From the NCBI GenBank assembly GCA_937871985.1, contig CALMPB010000297.1:1-15081 (forward strand): DNA of 15,081 bases, written 5' to 3'. Source of the stretch: an uncultured Burkholderiaceae bacterium (GTDB taxonomy: Bacteria; Pseudomonadota; Gammaproteobacteria; Burkholderiales; Burkholderiaceae). The notes beneath the pieces are model-generated. The model saw only the letters and a program-made list of their open reading frames with translations. It did no database searches and was not told the origin of the DNA. Shown in pieces: positions 1 to 7,587 of this stretch (the stretch's first letter is position 1; the number at the start of each line of letters is the position of its first letter). Made by a program: the position numbers and the translations under genes.

Positions 1-1132
1 GCGGCTCGGCCGGCGGCTCGGCGGGGGCCGGGAGGTCGGCGGCCAGGCCATCCTTGAGCACGCTCGCGTCCCAGCCCATCTGGCGCAGCCAGCTGGCCAC
101 CACCGGCGCGCGCACCCCTTCGCCATCGAACACCACGATACGGGCGCCGCGCACGGCCAGGTATTGGTCGGTGGCCTGGATCAACTGCCCCCCCGGGGTG
201 TGCTGGGCGCCGGGCAACGAGCCTTGCGCATATTCTTCGGCACTGCGCACGTCGCACAGAAAGGTGCTGCGGGCCGGGTCGTCCAGCCATGCCCGCACCT
301 GGGCCGCATCCACCAGGGGCACGCCGTGACGTTCGGCCAGGTTGGCGGAGCGTTGTGCCAGCGCGGGCAGATCCTGTACCGCGATGGCCTCGTCGTAGCG
401 GCGGCTGGCGCCGTGGTCGAGCCTGAAGTCCGCCAGGTACCAGCCCTGGGTGCCGTTCTCCAGCGCGTAGACCGGGTTTGGCACGCCCAGGTTGATCAGC
501 GTCTGCGCGCCAATGATGCTGCGCGTGCGGCCGGCGCAGTTGACCACGATAGTGGTATTCGGATCACGCGCCAGAGTGTGGGCGCGCAACGCCAATTCCC
601 CATTCGGACAGCAGATGCCGCCGGGAATGCTCATCTTCTGGTACTCGGCAAAGGGCCTGCCGTCGAGCACGATGAGGTCGTCGCCGCGGCGCTGGCGCTC
701 GGCCAGTTCGGCCGCGCCGATACGCGGTGTATGGAACACTTCTTCGGCCAGTTCGCCGAAAGTCTTGCTGGGTACGTTGACGCCGGCAAATGTGGCATAG
801 CCATCGCGCTGCCATTGCCCGATGCCGCCGGCCAGGCGATAGACGCGCGTATAGCCCAGCGCGCGCAAGGCCGTGGCCGCGCGCATGGCAACGTCATCAT
901 CGGCGCCGGCGTCATACACAACCAGGCGCACATCGCGGCGCGGCGCCAGCCGCGAGATGTCGGCTTCCAGCCGGCTGAAGGGCACCGGCGCCGCGTAGAA
1001 CAGATGGGACTCGCCATACTGGCCATGCTCGCGCACATCCAGCAGCGCGATCTCGCCGTCATCGTGCAACCACTCCTTGAGCGTGTGCGAGTCGATATCG
1101 GCCAGGGTCGGAACGGAGGGGGAATGCATCAT
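1..1132 (-). CDS. Multi-domain rhodanese-like sulfurtransferase (3' end outside window)
   Basis: The minus strand is open from an ATG at 1132 to the left edge, giving at least 377 residues. Three rhodanese-type domains can be read. Domain 1 (about 10-115) has the LLDVRE entry motif but Asp74 where the catalytic Cys should be (VVYDAGAD). Domain 2 (about 135-235) has a proper active loop, Cys199 in NCAGRTR. Domain 3 (about 270-377) has LCDVRSAEEY but Asp336 (VVFDGEGVR) in place of Cys. Rhodaneses move sulfane sulfur through a Cys persulfide, so of the visible domains only the second looks able to react. A fourth domain may lie beyond the edge; relatives of about 530 residues exist as far as I recall. 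The start overlaps the stop of the upstream lyase gene (TGATG), implying translational coupling; a second ATG at 1129 is equally possible. Rhodanese family is near certain, the substrate unknown. Confidence 0.9.
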   Translation of the reverse strand, partial: MMHSPSVPTLADIDSHTLKEWLHDDGEIALLDVREHGQYGESHLFYAAPVPFSRLEADISRLAPRRDVRLVVYDAGADDDVAMRAATALRALGYTRVYRLAGGIGQWQRDGYATFAGVNVPSKTFGELAEEVFHTPRIGAAELAERQRRGDDLIVLDGRPFAEYQKMSIPGGICCPNGELALRAHTLARDPNTTIVVNCAGRTRSIIGAQTLINLGVPNPVYALENGTQGWYLADFRLDHGASRRYDEAIAVQDLPALAQRSANLAERHGVPLVDAAQVRAWLDDPARSTFLCDVRSAEEYAQGSLPGAQHTPGGQLIQATDQYLAVRGARIVVFDGEGVRAPVVASWLRQMGWDASVLKDGLAADLPAPAEPPAEP

Positions 1133-2346
1133 CAAATCCGCAGGGAGTCGGGAGAGTGGGAATGCGGCGCTTGCGCGTCCGCGCGTAGCGCGCCGAATGC
1201 CTGGTCGAGGTCGGCAATCAGGTCGTCGGGGTCTTCCAGGCCGATATGCAGGCGCAGCATCGCGCCGCGCGGGCCAATGGCGGGCAACGACCGCGCGTTG
1301 GCCAAATTCACCGGGATCACCAGGCTTTCGAAGCCGCCCCAGGATGCGCCAATGCCGAACAGGCGCAGGCGGTCGATGAGGGCTTCCATGGCGGCATCGC
1401 TGATGCCGGCGGCGAACTCCAGCGTCAACAAGCCGTTGGTGCCGGAGCATTCACGCCGCCAGACCGCGTGCGCAGGGTCTCCAGGCAAGGCCGGACACAG
1501 CACGCGCGCCACTTCCGCCCTGCCCTGCAGCCACTGCGCCACGCGCAATGCGCTGCGGGCATGTTGCGCCAGGCGCAGCGGCAGCGAACGCATGCCGCGC
1601 AGCACCAGATAGGCATCATCGGCGCCGACAGTCTGGCCGAAATCGATGCTGGCGCGTTCCAGCGCGCGCCAGGCGCGCGCATGGGTCACGACCGCGCCCA
1701 TCATCACGTCGGCGTGGCCGCCCAGGTATTTGGTGGCGGCGAGAATCGAGATGTCCGCGCCCAGCGCCAATGGCTGGCAAAGCAAGCCGGACGCCCAGGT
1801 GTTGTCCACAGCCAGCCAGCAATCATGGCGTTGCGCCAACTCAGCCAACTGCCGCAGATCCGGCATTTCGTAGGTGAGCGAACCCGGCGACTCGGCATAG
1901 ATCATGCGCGTATTGGGACGCAGCAGCTGCGCCAGGCCGGCGCCGTCCGGGGGATAGAAAGTGAATTCAATGCCCAGCCGCGACAGGTGCTCGGCGCAGA
2001 AGCGGCGCACCGGTTCGTAGACCGCATCGGTCACCAGCACATGGTCACCGCAGCGCAGATAGGCCAGCAGCACGGTGGCGATGGCGGCCTGCCCGGTTGG
2101 GTACAACTGCGCGCGATGGCCCTGCTCCAGCTCGACCAGCGCGTCCTCCAGCGCGTGCGTGCTGTCGGTGCCGCGCGCGCCATACGACGGCAGCCTTTCC
2201 TGTTCGCGGCGGGCGCGGGTGTCACGCCAGGCCGCGACGCTGTCGAACACATAAGTGCTGGCGCGCGTGACCGGGGTGTTGACCCAGCCGGCATGGGGAC
2301 GCCCGGCGCGCAGGAGGCGCGTCGCGGGCCGCAGGGGCTTGTTCAT
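1132..2346 (-). CDS. metC: Cystathionine beta-lyase family PLP enzyme (MetC-like)
   Basis: A 404-residue protein of the Cys/Met-metabolism PLP family, usual length about 390-400. Visible landmarks: TPVTRASTYVF near residue 25, YGARGTDST (55-63), phosphate-binding PTGQAA (83-88), AVDNTWA with Asp181 that pairs with the pyridine nitrogen, ATKYLGGH with Schiff-base Lys206, and SWGGFESL near the C-terminus, typical of cystathionine beta-lyases. Such enzymes split C-S bonds, releasing pyruvate, ammonia and a thiol. The ATG at 2346 is chosen because the family N-terminus begins there; the open frame continues upstream only as a shadow of the dioxygenase gene. It starts 5 bp after the dioxygenase stop and its own stop overlaps the rhodanese start. 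Placement between a thiol dioxygenase and a rhodanese suggests organosulfur breakdown rather than methionine synthesis, so the symbol is by similarity only. Confidence 0.9.
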   Translation of the reverse strand: MNKPLRPATRLLRAGRPHAGWVNTPVTRASTYVFDSVAAWRDTRARREQERLPSYGARGTDSTHALEDALVELEQGHRAQLYPTGQAAIATVLLAYLRCGDHVLVTDAVYEPVRRFCAEHLSRLGIEFTFYPPDGAGLAQLLRPNTRMIYAESPGSLTYEMPDLRQLAELAQRHDCWLAVDNTWASGLLCQPLALGADISILAATKYLGGHADVMMGAVVTHARAWRALERASIDFGQTVGADDAYLVLRGMRSLPLRLAQHARSALRVAQWLQGRAEVARVLCPALPGDPAHAVWRRECSGTNGLLTLEFAAGISDAAMEALIDRLRLFGIGASWGGFESLVIPVNLANARSLPAIGPRGAMLRLHIGLEDPDDLIADLDQAFGALRADAQAPHSHSPDSLRI

Positions 2347-2351
2347 GGCGG

Positions 2352-2939
2352 TCAGCGACGGGTCTGCACGCCGATCGGCATGACCTTGCAGGTGCCGGCG
2401 GCCAGGTCGAAGGCCAGCCGTTCGTCCAGCGTTTCGAGCGCGCGGCCATACATGTGCAGGTGGCGGATGACGCTGTCGCCCTGGATCTCGACCGCGTGGA
2501 TGTCGTCGGGCATGAGCGCGATGCCGGCGCCCGGCCCGACCACCACGGTGCCGGTCTGCTTCAGGTGGCCCACGCCGGGCACCGAGCCGTCGTCGGTGCG
2601 ATCGTATACGTAGTTGTATTCCACGCCTTCCACCGCCGCGATACAGGCCCAGGTAGTGTGGTTGTGCGGCACGATCTGCTTGCCGGGCCGCATCACGTTC
2701 AGGTAGAGCGCGTAGCTTTTGTCGGCGTCTTCGCTGATCAGGTAGCGCGCCTGGCGCTCGCCGTCTTCCGGCGCGGGGTAGCGCTCCTGGTTCCACCAGT
2801 CGGTGTGCCCCGCCAGGCCGATGAGTTCGTCCAGCACTGCCTTCAGGCTGTCGCGGTTCAGACCCTTATTTCCTAAAGTATTTTTAATATTTCCGACGGC
2901 ACTGTCGATGCCATGCTGGTTGGGATGCGGGGTGCTCAC
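2352..2939 (-). CDS. Cupin thiol dioxygenase, cysteine dioxygenase-like
   Basis: A small cupin of 195 residues from a GTG start at 2939. The iron-binding pattern is visible: His92 and His94 in [11 protein letters not shown] and His148 in [10 protein letters not shown]-terminal HLHMYGR supplies His162 and Tyr164, resembling the His-x-Tyr of the cysteine dioxygenase triad, with His160 in the usual Ser place. Such enzymes add O2 to a thiol, giving a sulfinate; the substrate (cysteine, 3-mercaptopropionate or other) cannot be read here. The start is uncertain. The frame is open to an ATG at 3077, but that would overlap the divergent LysR gene and the extra 46 residues look unlike the family. GTG at 2939 has a weak GAGAA-type ribosome site upstream; GTG at 2978 is another option. 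First gene of the operon with the lyase and rhodanese. Confidence 0.82.
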   Translation of the reverse strand: MSTPHPNQHGIDSAVGNIKNTLGNKGLNRDSLKAVLDELIGLAGHTDWWNQERYPAPEDGERQARYLISEDADKSYALYLNVMRPGKQIVPHNHTTWACIAAVEGVEYNYVYDRTDDGSVPGVGHLKQTGTVVVGPGAGIALMPDDIHAVEIQGDSVIRHLHMYGRALETLDERLAFDLAAGTCKVMPIGVQTRR

Positions 2940-3002
2940 GGTGACTTTCTCGCTTGTTTCATGGACTATTGCGGTCACTTTATCGTCAGCCGCCCGCGCC
3001 AA

Positions 3003-3031
3003 CAATTTAAATTGCCTTAATATTCCATAAG
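3003..3031. promoter_or_regulatory. Divergent promoter region with LysR-type operator candidates
   Basis: The 130 bp gap between the dioxygenase (start 2939) and lysR (start 3070) is AT-rich against GC-rich neighbours. It holds a perfect 12 bp palindrome, CAATTTAAATTG (3003-3014), directly followed by CTTA-N8-TAAG (3016-3031), which fits the T-N11-A form of LysR-type boxes. Such boxes usually lie between a LysR gene and its divergent target. Assignment to this regulator is inference. No clear -35/-10 pair was fixed. Confidence 0.45.
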
Positions 3032-3069
3032 CATCTCTAATGGTTTCTTGCTGATATCCCCTGTTCCCC

Positions 3070-3951
3070 ATGCGCAATCTCGATCTGGACCTGCTGCGTA
3101 CGCTGACCGCGATCGCGCGCTACGAGACCTTTTCCGCGGCCGCCAACCGGCTGCACAAGACCCAGTCGGCCGTGACGCAGCAGATGCAACGCCTGGAAGC
3201 GACCCTGGGCCTGCCGCTGTTCGAGAAGCAAGGCCGCAACAAGACCCTTTCCAACCACGGCAGGCGACTGGTGGAGTATGCGCGCCACATGCTGGCCATC
3301 AACGACGAGGCGCTGCGCGCGCTGCAGGACGGTCCTCTGGAGGGCGATCTGCGGCTGGGCGCGCCGCTCGATGTGGCCGACACCATTCTGCCAACGCTGC
3401 TGACCCACATCGCTCGCTCGGCGCCGCGCGTGAAGCTGGAGATCCGCACCGACCGCAGCCCTTTCCTGATGGATGCGCTGCGCGCGGGCGAACTGGACCT
3501 GACGATCTCGACGCGCTTCGACCAGGACTTCGAAGGCGTGGCATTGCGCACCTCACCCACGGTGTGGCTGGCCTCGGCCGACTATGTGCATGACATGAAT
3601 GCGCCGGTTCCGCTGGTGCTGGCCGACGAACCCAGCATCTTTCGCCGGCTGGCATTGACCGCGCTGGAGCAGGCGCAGGTACGCTGGCACACCAACTACG
3701 TCGCGCCGAACCTGGTGGGTATCAAGGCGGCACTGCGGGCGGGCTTGGGCGTGACGGCGCGCAGCGTCGAACTACTGGCGCCGGAGATGCGAGTGCTGGG
3801 CGAAAAGGAAGGGTTGCCGCCCTTGCCGGACGTGACGTACTTCCTGTGGATCCGGCGTGACCTGATCAATCCGCTGACGCGGCAGGTCTATGACATGCTG
3901 CGCACCAGCCTGGGGCTGGCGCATGGCGCGCAAGCGCCGCTCGACCCATAG
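3070..3951 (+). CDS. LysR-family transcriptional regulator (LrhA-like subgroup)
   Basis: A 293-residue LysR-type regulator, a normal length. The N-terminal winged helix-turn-helix is clear: [19 protein letters not shown] followed by [20 protein letters not shown] and [11 protein letters not shown] (about residues 4-60). A type 2 periplasmic-binding-like effector domain follows (about 90-290). The start [12 protein letters not shown] and the phrase [16 protein letters not shown] resemble the LrhA/HexA/PecT subgroup. No Shine-Dalgarno is visible before the ATG (the preceding bases are pyrimidine-rich), and the next in-frame upstream ATG is blocked by a stop. It is divergent from the thiol dioxygenase-lyase-rhodanese operon and probably controls it, with a thiol or sulfur compound as possible effector. 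That target is inferred from position only. Confidence 0.93.
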   Translation: MRNLDLDLLRTLTAIARYETFSAAANRLHKTQSAVTQQMQRLEATLGLPLFEKQGRNKTLSNHGRRLVEYARHMLAINDEALRALQDGPLEGDLRLGAPLDVADTILPTLLTHIARSAPRVKLEIRTDRSPFLMDALRAGELDLTISTRFDQDFEGVALRTSPTVWLASADYVHDMNAPVPLVLADEPSIFRRLALTALEQAQVRWHTNYVAPNLVGIKAALRAGLGVTARSVELLAPEMRVLGEKEGLPPLPDVTYFLWIRRDLINPLTRQVYDMLRTSLGLAHGAQAPLDP

Positions 3952-3956
3952 CGCCG

Positions 3957-3990
3957 GCGCGCATTCAAGGGGCTGCCCTTGAATGCGCGC
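3957..3990. terminator. Strong hairpin, probably a shared terminator for convergent genes
   Basis: A perfect 15 bp stem, GCGCGCATTCAAGGG at 3957-3971 pairing with 3976-3990, with a 4-base loop. It fills the 45 bp gap between the stop of lysR (plus) and the stop of the asparaginase gene (minus). The T-run is weak on the plus side (CATTTC) and absent on the minus side, so efficiency is uncertain, but the symmetry suits a bidirectional terminator. Confidence 0.75.
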
Positions 3991-3996
3991 GGCATT

Positions 3997-5001
3997 TCAA
4001 TAGCGATCGAAGCAGCGCTGCAAGGCCGCGGTATCGCGGGTGACGCACAGCGCCAGCATCAACAGGACGCGGGCTTTCTGCGGGTTCAGGTCGGCGGCGG
4101 CGACAAAGCCGAGCGTCGCGTCGTCGAGTTCGACGTCACGCGCGACGTAACCACTGCCGGTCCGGCTGGAACGCACCACCGCGACGCCAGCGGCCGCGGC
4201 GCGCGTCAAACCAGCGACAGCGAGGTCGGTGGCGTTGCCATCGCCGACCCCGGCCAACACGATACCGTCGGCCTGGCGCGCGATGAAGTCGATGACATCG
4301 TCCTGCAGATTGGCGTGCGCGTAGACCACGTCCACGCGCGGCCAGCCGGCCTTTTCCAGCAATGCGAGTGAAAACTCGCTTTGTGTCGTGTGGACAGTGG
4401 TGTTGCGCGAATAGAAGCAGGGCGTGCCGCCATGCATCACGCCGGCGCGTCCCCGGTTGGGCGAGGCAAAGGCATTGATGCCGGCGCTGGCGATCTTCTG
4501 GACTTCCCGCGCGTAGTGCACGTCTTCGTTCATGACCACCAGGGGGCCACGTCCGCGCGCGTCGGGATGGCGCGCCAGCGCCACCGCGTTGTAGAGGTTG
4601 GCGGGGCCTTCGGCGCCGAGCGCGGTGGCCGGCCGCATCGCGCCGACCAGCACCACGGGTTTGTCATGGCGGATAACCAGGCTGAGAAAGTAAGCGGTTT
4701 CCTCGAGCGTGTCGGTGCCGTGCGTGATGACGATGCCGGCCACGGACGGATCCGCGCACAGGGCATCGACGCGTTCGGCCAGCGTGCGCCAGACGGCATG
4801 CGTCATGTTCTGGCTGCCGACGTTGGCGACCTGCTCGGCGCGAATCTCCGCCAGGCCTGCCAGTTGCGGCACCGCGGCCAGCAGGTCTCCCACCGAGAAC
4901 GAGCCGGCCCTGTAGCCGGCGGATGTGGCATCGGCCTGGGCGCCGGCGATCGTGCCACCGGTGGCCAGCACCGCGATGACGGGCAGCGCCTGCTCAGGCA
5001 T
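3997..5001 (-). CDS. L-asparaginase, AnsB-type sequence without a signal peptide
   Basis: A 334-residue asparaginase/glutaminase-family enzyme that hydrolyses Asn to Asp and ammonia. Catalytic landmarks are all present: nucleophile Thr14 in ATGGTIAG, Tyr30 matching the flexible-loop Tyr, Ser63 in VGSQNMTH, Thr96-Asp97 in THGTDTLEE, and Lys169 in EVQKIAS. The motif set resembles the periplasmic type II enzymes, yet the protein starts directly at MPEQALPVIAVLATGG and the upstream in-frame codons give no secretion signal, so it is probably cytoplasmic. The ATG lies inside the 3' end of parB with an 8 bp overlap, making it the last gene of the mnmG-parB operon, ahead of the 3957-3990 hairpin. Glutaminase side activity cannot be judged. 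Confidence 0.92.
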   Translation of the reverse strand: MPEQALPVIAVLATGGTIAGAQADATSAGYRAGSFSVGDLLAAVPQLAGLAEIRAEQVANVGSQNMTHAVWRTLAERVDALCADPSVAGIVITHGTDTLEETAYFLSLVIRHDKPVVLVGAMRPATALGAEGPANLYNAVALARHPDARGRGPLVVMNEDVHYAREVQKIASAGINAFASPNRGRAGVMHGGTPCFYSRNTTVHTTQSEFSLALLEKAGWPRVDVVYAHANLQDDVIDFIARQADGIVLAGVGDGNATDLAVAGLTRAAAAGVAVVRSSRTGSGYVARDVELDDATLGFVAAADLNPQKARVLLMLALCVTRDTAALQRCFDRY

Positions 5002-5911
5002 CGACCACCCCGGACAGGCCTTGGCGCTCGAGCAGCGAATTCAGGTGTTCCCAGCCGTGGAAGTCGATGACGATCTGGCCTTTTTCCTTGGCCCCGACCT
5101 TCAACGCCACACGCGTGCCAAGGTGATCGGATAGCGCTTCTTCCAGGCGCGTCAGGTCGCGCGAGGCCCCATTGGCCTTCTTCTTGGGAGACGCCGCGCT
5201 CTCGGCTTCCTTGGCGGTCTTGGCGACAAGTTTCTCGGCTTCGCGCACCGACAGGCGGCGCGCGATGATCTGGTTGGCCAACTGGATCTGCGTGGCCGCA
5301 TCCACCGCCAGCAGCGCGCGCGCATGGCCCATGTCGACATCGCCGGCCAGCAGCATGGTCTGCACCGCCGACGCCAGGTTCAACAGGCGCAGCAGGTTGC
5401 TGGTGGCCGAACGCGAGCGGCCAATGGCCTGCGCGGCCTGCTCGTGGGTCAGGCCGAATTCGTCCAACAGGCGGCGCACGCCGTGCGCCTCTTCGAGCGG
5501 ATTGAGATCTTCGCGCTGGATGTTCTCGATCAACGCCATGACGGCCGCATTTTCGTCGGCGACTTCGCGCACCAGCACCGGCACTTCCTTCAATCCGGCC
5601 AACTGCGCCGCGCGGAAACGGCGTTCGCCCGCGATGATCTCGTAATGGCCGGGCGCGTCGCCGAGGGCGCGCACAAGAATGGGCTGCATGATGCCTTGCG
5701 TGCGGATCGACTCGGCCAGCTCGCCCAACGCGCCCTCGTCCATGCGGGTGCGCGGCTGGTACTTGCCAGCCCGCATCTTCGAAACAGGCAAGGTGGACGG
5801 CAGACCCTCGGGCTTGGCCGGGGCCTTGCCGATGTTGTCGATGGCGGGCGCGTCGGCGCCCAGCAAGGCGTCAAGTCCGCGACCCAATCCCTTGGGTTTC
5901 TTGGTGGCCAT
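4994..5911 (-). CDS. parB: Chromosome partition protein ParB (parS-binding CTPase)
   Basis: A 305-residue chromosomal ParB/Spo0J. In order: the N-terminal ParA-stimulating peptide KPKGLGRGLDALLG (residues 5-18), a CTP-binding core with YQPRTRMDE (51-59), GERRFRAA (95-102) and ENIQREDLNPLEEA (129-142), the parS-reading helix-turn-helix (about 153-180, LTHEQAAQAIGRSRSATSN), a Lys/Ala-rich linker (about 230-250), and the C-terminal dimer domain. ParB loads at parS, closes as a CTP clamp and slides. The ATG at 5911 is chosen because it gives the canonical N-terminus and follows a good GAGG ribosome site 8 bases upstream; the longer open frame to 6097 lies inside the GNAT gene. Its parS sites lie in the same window at 10246-11574. 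Confidence 0.98.
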   Translation of the reverse strand: MATKKPKGLGRGLDALLGADAPAIDNIGKAPAKPEGLPSTLPVSKMRAGKYQPRTRMDEGALGELAESIRTQGIMQPILVRALGDAPGHYEIIAGERRFRAAQLAGLKEVPVLVREVADENAAVMALIENIQREDLNPLEEAHGVRRLLDEFGLTHEQAAQAIGRSRSATSNLLRLLNLASAVQTMLLAGDVDMGHARALLAVDAATQIQLANQIIARRLSVREAEKLVAKTAKEAESAASPKKKANGASRDLTRLEEALSDHLGTRVALKVGAKEKGQIVIDFHGWEHLNSLLERQGLSGVVDA

Positions 5912-5955
5912 AGTTAAATCCTCTTTCCTTCTGTTTTTGGCATCCCGAACCAGGC

Positions 5956-6777
5956 TCAGGCGGCCGCCTGCTCGGCGGGCAGGCGGTACCAATACGCGTA
6001 ACAGTCTTTGAAACCGTAACGGCCATATAAAGCGCGCGCGGCGGTGTTTTGAGGCTCCACCTGCAGGTAGGCCGTGGTGGCGCCGTCTTCGACGCACAAC
6101 GCCAGCAGATGGTCGACCAGCATCGCGGCATGCCCCTTGCGCCGCTGCGCCGGGTCCGTCACCACGTCGAACAGGCCTGCCAGGTCGCCGTCGCGCACGG
6201 CCATGCCACCCGCCACGCAGGCACCGGCGGCATCGAAGGCCAGTACCGGCAGGATATCCACAGCGAGCCCTTCCAGCCGTGCCTGGTGTTCGGCAATATG
6301 CTCGGGACGGGATGCGCGCATGCGTCCGACCGCCGCCGCGAAACGGGCAGCGTCCACTGTCCTGAAAAGCAGATCGCCCCTGGCGGCCGGCCGTAGGGCG
6401 AGCGGCATGCTCATGACTCGGGTCTCTTCGGTAAGGAGGTAGCCCCGGGAGGCGAGTTCAGCGTCCAGGGCGAAATCGGGGCCGATGGAGGTCAGGCGCA
6501 ACACCATGGGCAAGCCATGGCGCGCGTACAACGTTGAACAATACGCCAGCCGCTCATCAAGCGGACGTGTGGATAACCCCAGCACGTTGATGCTGCGCAC
6601 CCGTTTGGCCAACGATGGCGCGAACCGCACCAGCCAGCCGTCATAAAGCACCTGCGCGCGCACCGCCGTGGCATTGAGCGCGGCCTCTTCCAGTCGCACG
6701 CGCAGCGCGTCCCGCACGTCGGCGGACGGCGTACGCAGGCGGCTCGGGTTCGGGGACAGGCGCGTTACGGCGGACAT
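5956..6777 (-). CDS. GNAT-family N-acetyltransferase, two-lobed, between parA and parB
   Basis: A 273-residue protein. The C-terminal half is a typical GNAT domain: VVTDPAQRRKGHAAML (206-220) holds the acetyl-CoA pyrophosphate loop Q/R-x-x-G-x-A, and EPQNTAARALYGRYGF (241-256) is motif B. The N-terminal half (about 40-125, with DGWLVRFAPSLAKR and TLYARHGLPMVLRL) looks like a degenerate second GNAT lobe, as in tandem-GNAT proteins. The substrate cannot be read from sequence. It starts 9 bp after the parA stop and ends 44 bp before parB, so it is co-transcribed with both. No Shine-Dalgarno precedes its ATG. It carries a perfect DnaA box (6568-6576) with a TTA leucine codon unusual in so GC-rich a gene. 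Confidence 0.88.
   Translation of the reverse strand: MSAVTRLSPNPSRLRTPSADVRDALRVRLEEAALNATAVRAQVLYDGWLVRFAPSLAKRVRSINVLGLSTRPLDERLAYCSTLYARHGLPMVLRLTSIGPDFALDAELASRGYLLTEETRVMSMPLALRPAARGDLLFRTVDAARFAAAVGRMRASRPEHIAEHQARLEGLAVDILPVLAFDAAGACVAGGMAVRDGDLAGLFDVVTDPAQRRKGHAAMLVDHLLALCVEDGATTAYLQVEPQNTAARALYGRYGFKDCYAYWYRLPAEQAAA
6568..6576 (-). promoter_or_regulatory. Perfect DnaA box inside the GNAT gene
   Basis: TTATCCACA on the minus strand, identical to the two perfect boxes in the origin gap. It is written across codons 68-70 (Leu-Ser-Thr) of the GNAT gene and needs a TTA codon. A one-mismatch box, ATATCCACA, occurs in the same gene at 6254-6262. Function (DnaA titration or operon control) is inference; chance remains possible. 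Confidence 0.45.
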
Positions 6778-6786
6778 GCGGCGGGC

Positions 6787-7587
6787 TTATTGGTTGAGTT
6801 CGCGGACGCGTTCGATCATTTCGGCGCCAAACGAGATATACGCCTGGGCGCCACGCGACGACCGGTCGTAGATCACGCCGGGCATGCCGTAGCTGGGCGC
6901 TTCGGCCAGGCGCACGTTACGCGGCACGACCGTCTTGAAGACCTTGTCGCCGAAGTGCGATTCGAGCTGCGCCGACACTTGCTGTTGCAGCGTCATGCGC
7001 GGATCGAACATCACGCGCAGCAAGCCGATGACGCGCAGGTCGTCATTGATATTGCGATGCACACGCTTGATGGTATTGACCAGGTCCGACAATCCTTCAA
7101 GCGCGAAGTACTCGCACTGCATGGGAATGATGACCCCGTGCGCCGCGGCCAGGCCGTTCAAGGTCAGCAGCGACAGCGTGGGCGGGCAGTCGATCAGCAC
7201 GAAATCGTATTGGCTGCCGACGGTGTCGATGGCGGCCTTTAGCTGACGTTCGCGCTCATCCATCTGCACCAGGTCGATTTCGGCGCCGGAAAGCTCGCGG
7301 TTGGCGGGCAGCACGTCGTAGCCACCCGATTCCGAACGCACGCGGGCCTGTTCGATGGTGGCTTCGCCGATCAGCACCTGGTACAGGTTCGACTCGAGCG
7401 AATTCTTGTCGATGCCGCTGCCCATGGTGGCGTTGCCTTGTGGGTCCAGATCCACCAGCAGCACGCGTTGCTTGTGCGTGGCCAGCCCGGCCGCCAGGTT
7501 GATGGCGGTGGTCGTCTTGCCGACGCCGCCCTTCTGGTTGGCGATGCAGAAAACGCGGGCGGTCGAGCTGGGGGGTAAGTTCTTCAT
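6787..7587 (-). CDS. parA: Chromosome partition ATPase ParA (Soj type)
   Basis: A 266-residue deviant Walker-A ATPase. KGGVGKTT (19-26) carries the signature Lys19, followed by the switch motif DLDPQGNAT and the Walker B region FVLIDCPPTLSLLTLNGL. It has no N-terminal DNA-binding domain, which marks the short chromosomal Soj/ParA type rather than the plasmid type. It binds the nucleoid as an ATP dimer and is stimulated by ParB. The start at 7587 is chosen over the longer frame to 7677: it gives the normal N-terminus, has AAGGA 5 bases upstream, and overlaps the rsmG stop by 4 bp. The extra upstream residues are rsmG shadow. Partner gene parB lies one gene downstream. Confidence 0.98.
   Translation of the reverse strand: MKNLPPSSTARVFCIANQKGGVGKTTTAINLAAGLATHKQRVLLVDLDPQGNATMGSGIDKNSLESNLYQVLIGEATIEQARVRSESGGYDVLPANRELSGAEIDLVQMDERERQLKAAIDTVGSQYDFVLIDCPPTLSLLTLNGLAAAHGVIIPMQCEYFALEGLSDLVNTIKRVHRNINDDLRVIGLLRVMFDPRMTLQQQVSAQLESHFGDKVFKTVVPRNVRLAEAPSYGMPGVIYDRSSRGAQAYISFGAEMIERVRELNQ

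Noticed and set aside
164..1612. Long plus-strand frame (482 codons) opposite the rhodanese and lyase genes
   Set aside because: Antisense shadow of two GC-rich genes; the minus strand gives clear rhodanese and PLP-enzyme motifs.
1802..1810. TTGTCCACA, a one-mismatch DnaA box in the lyase gene (also AGTGGATAA at 8311-8319)
   Set aside because: Single one-mismatch hits in coding sequence are expected by chance at this window size; neither is clustered with other boxes.
2940..3077. 46-residue N-terminal extension of the thiol dioxygenase to the ATG at 3077
   Set aside because: It would overlap the divergent lysR start, occupies AT-rich promoter-like DNA and is unlike the family; GTG at 2939 preferred, though unproven.
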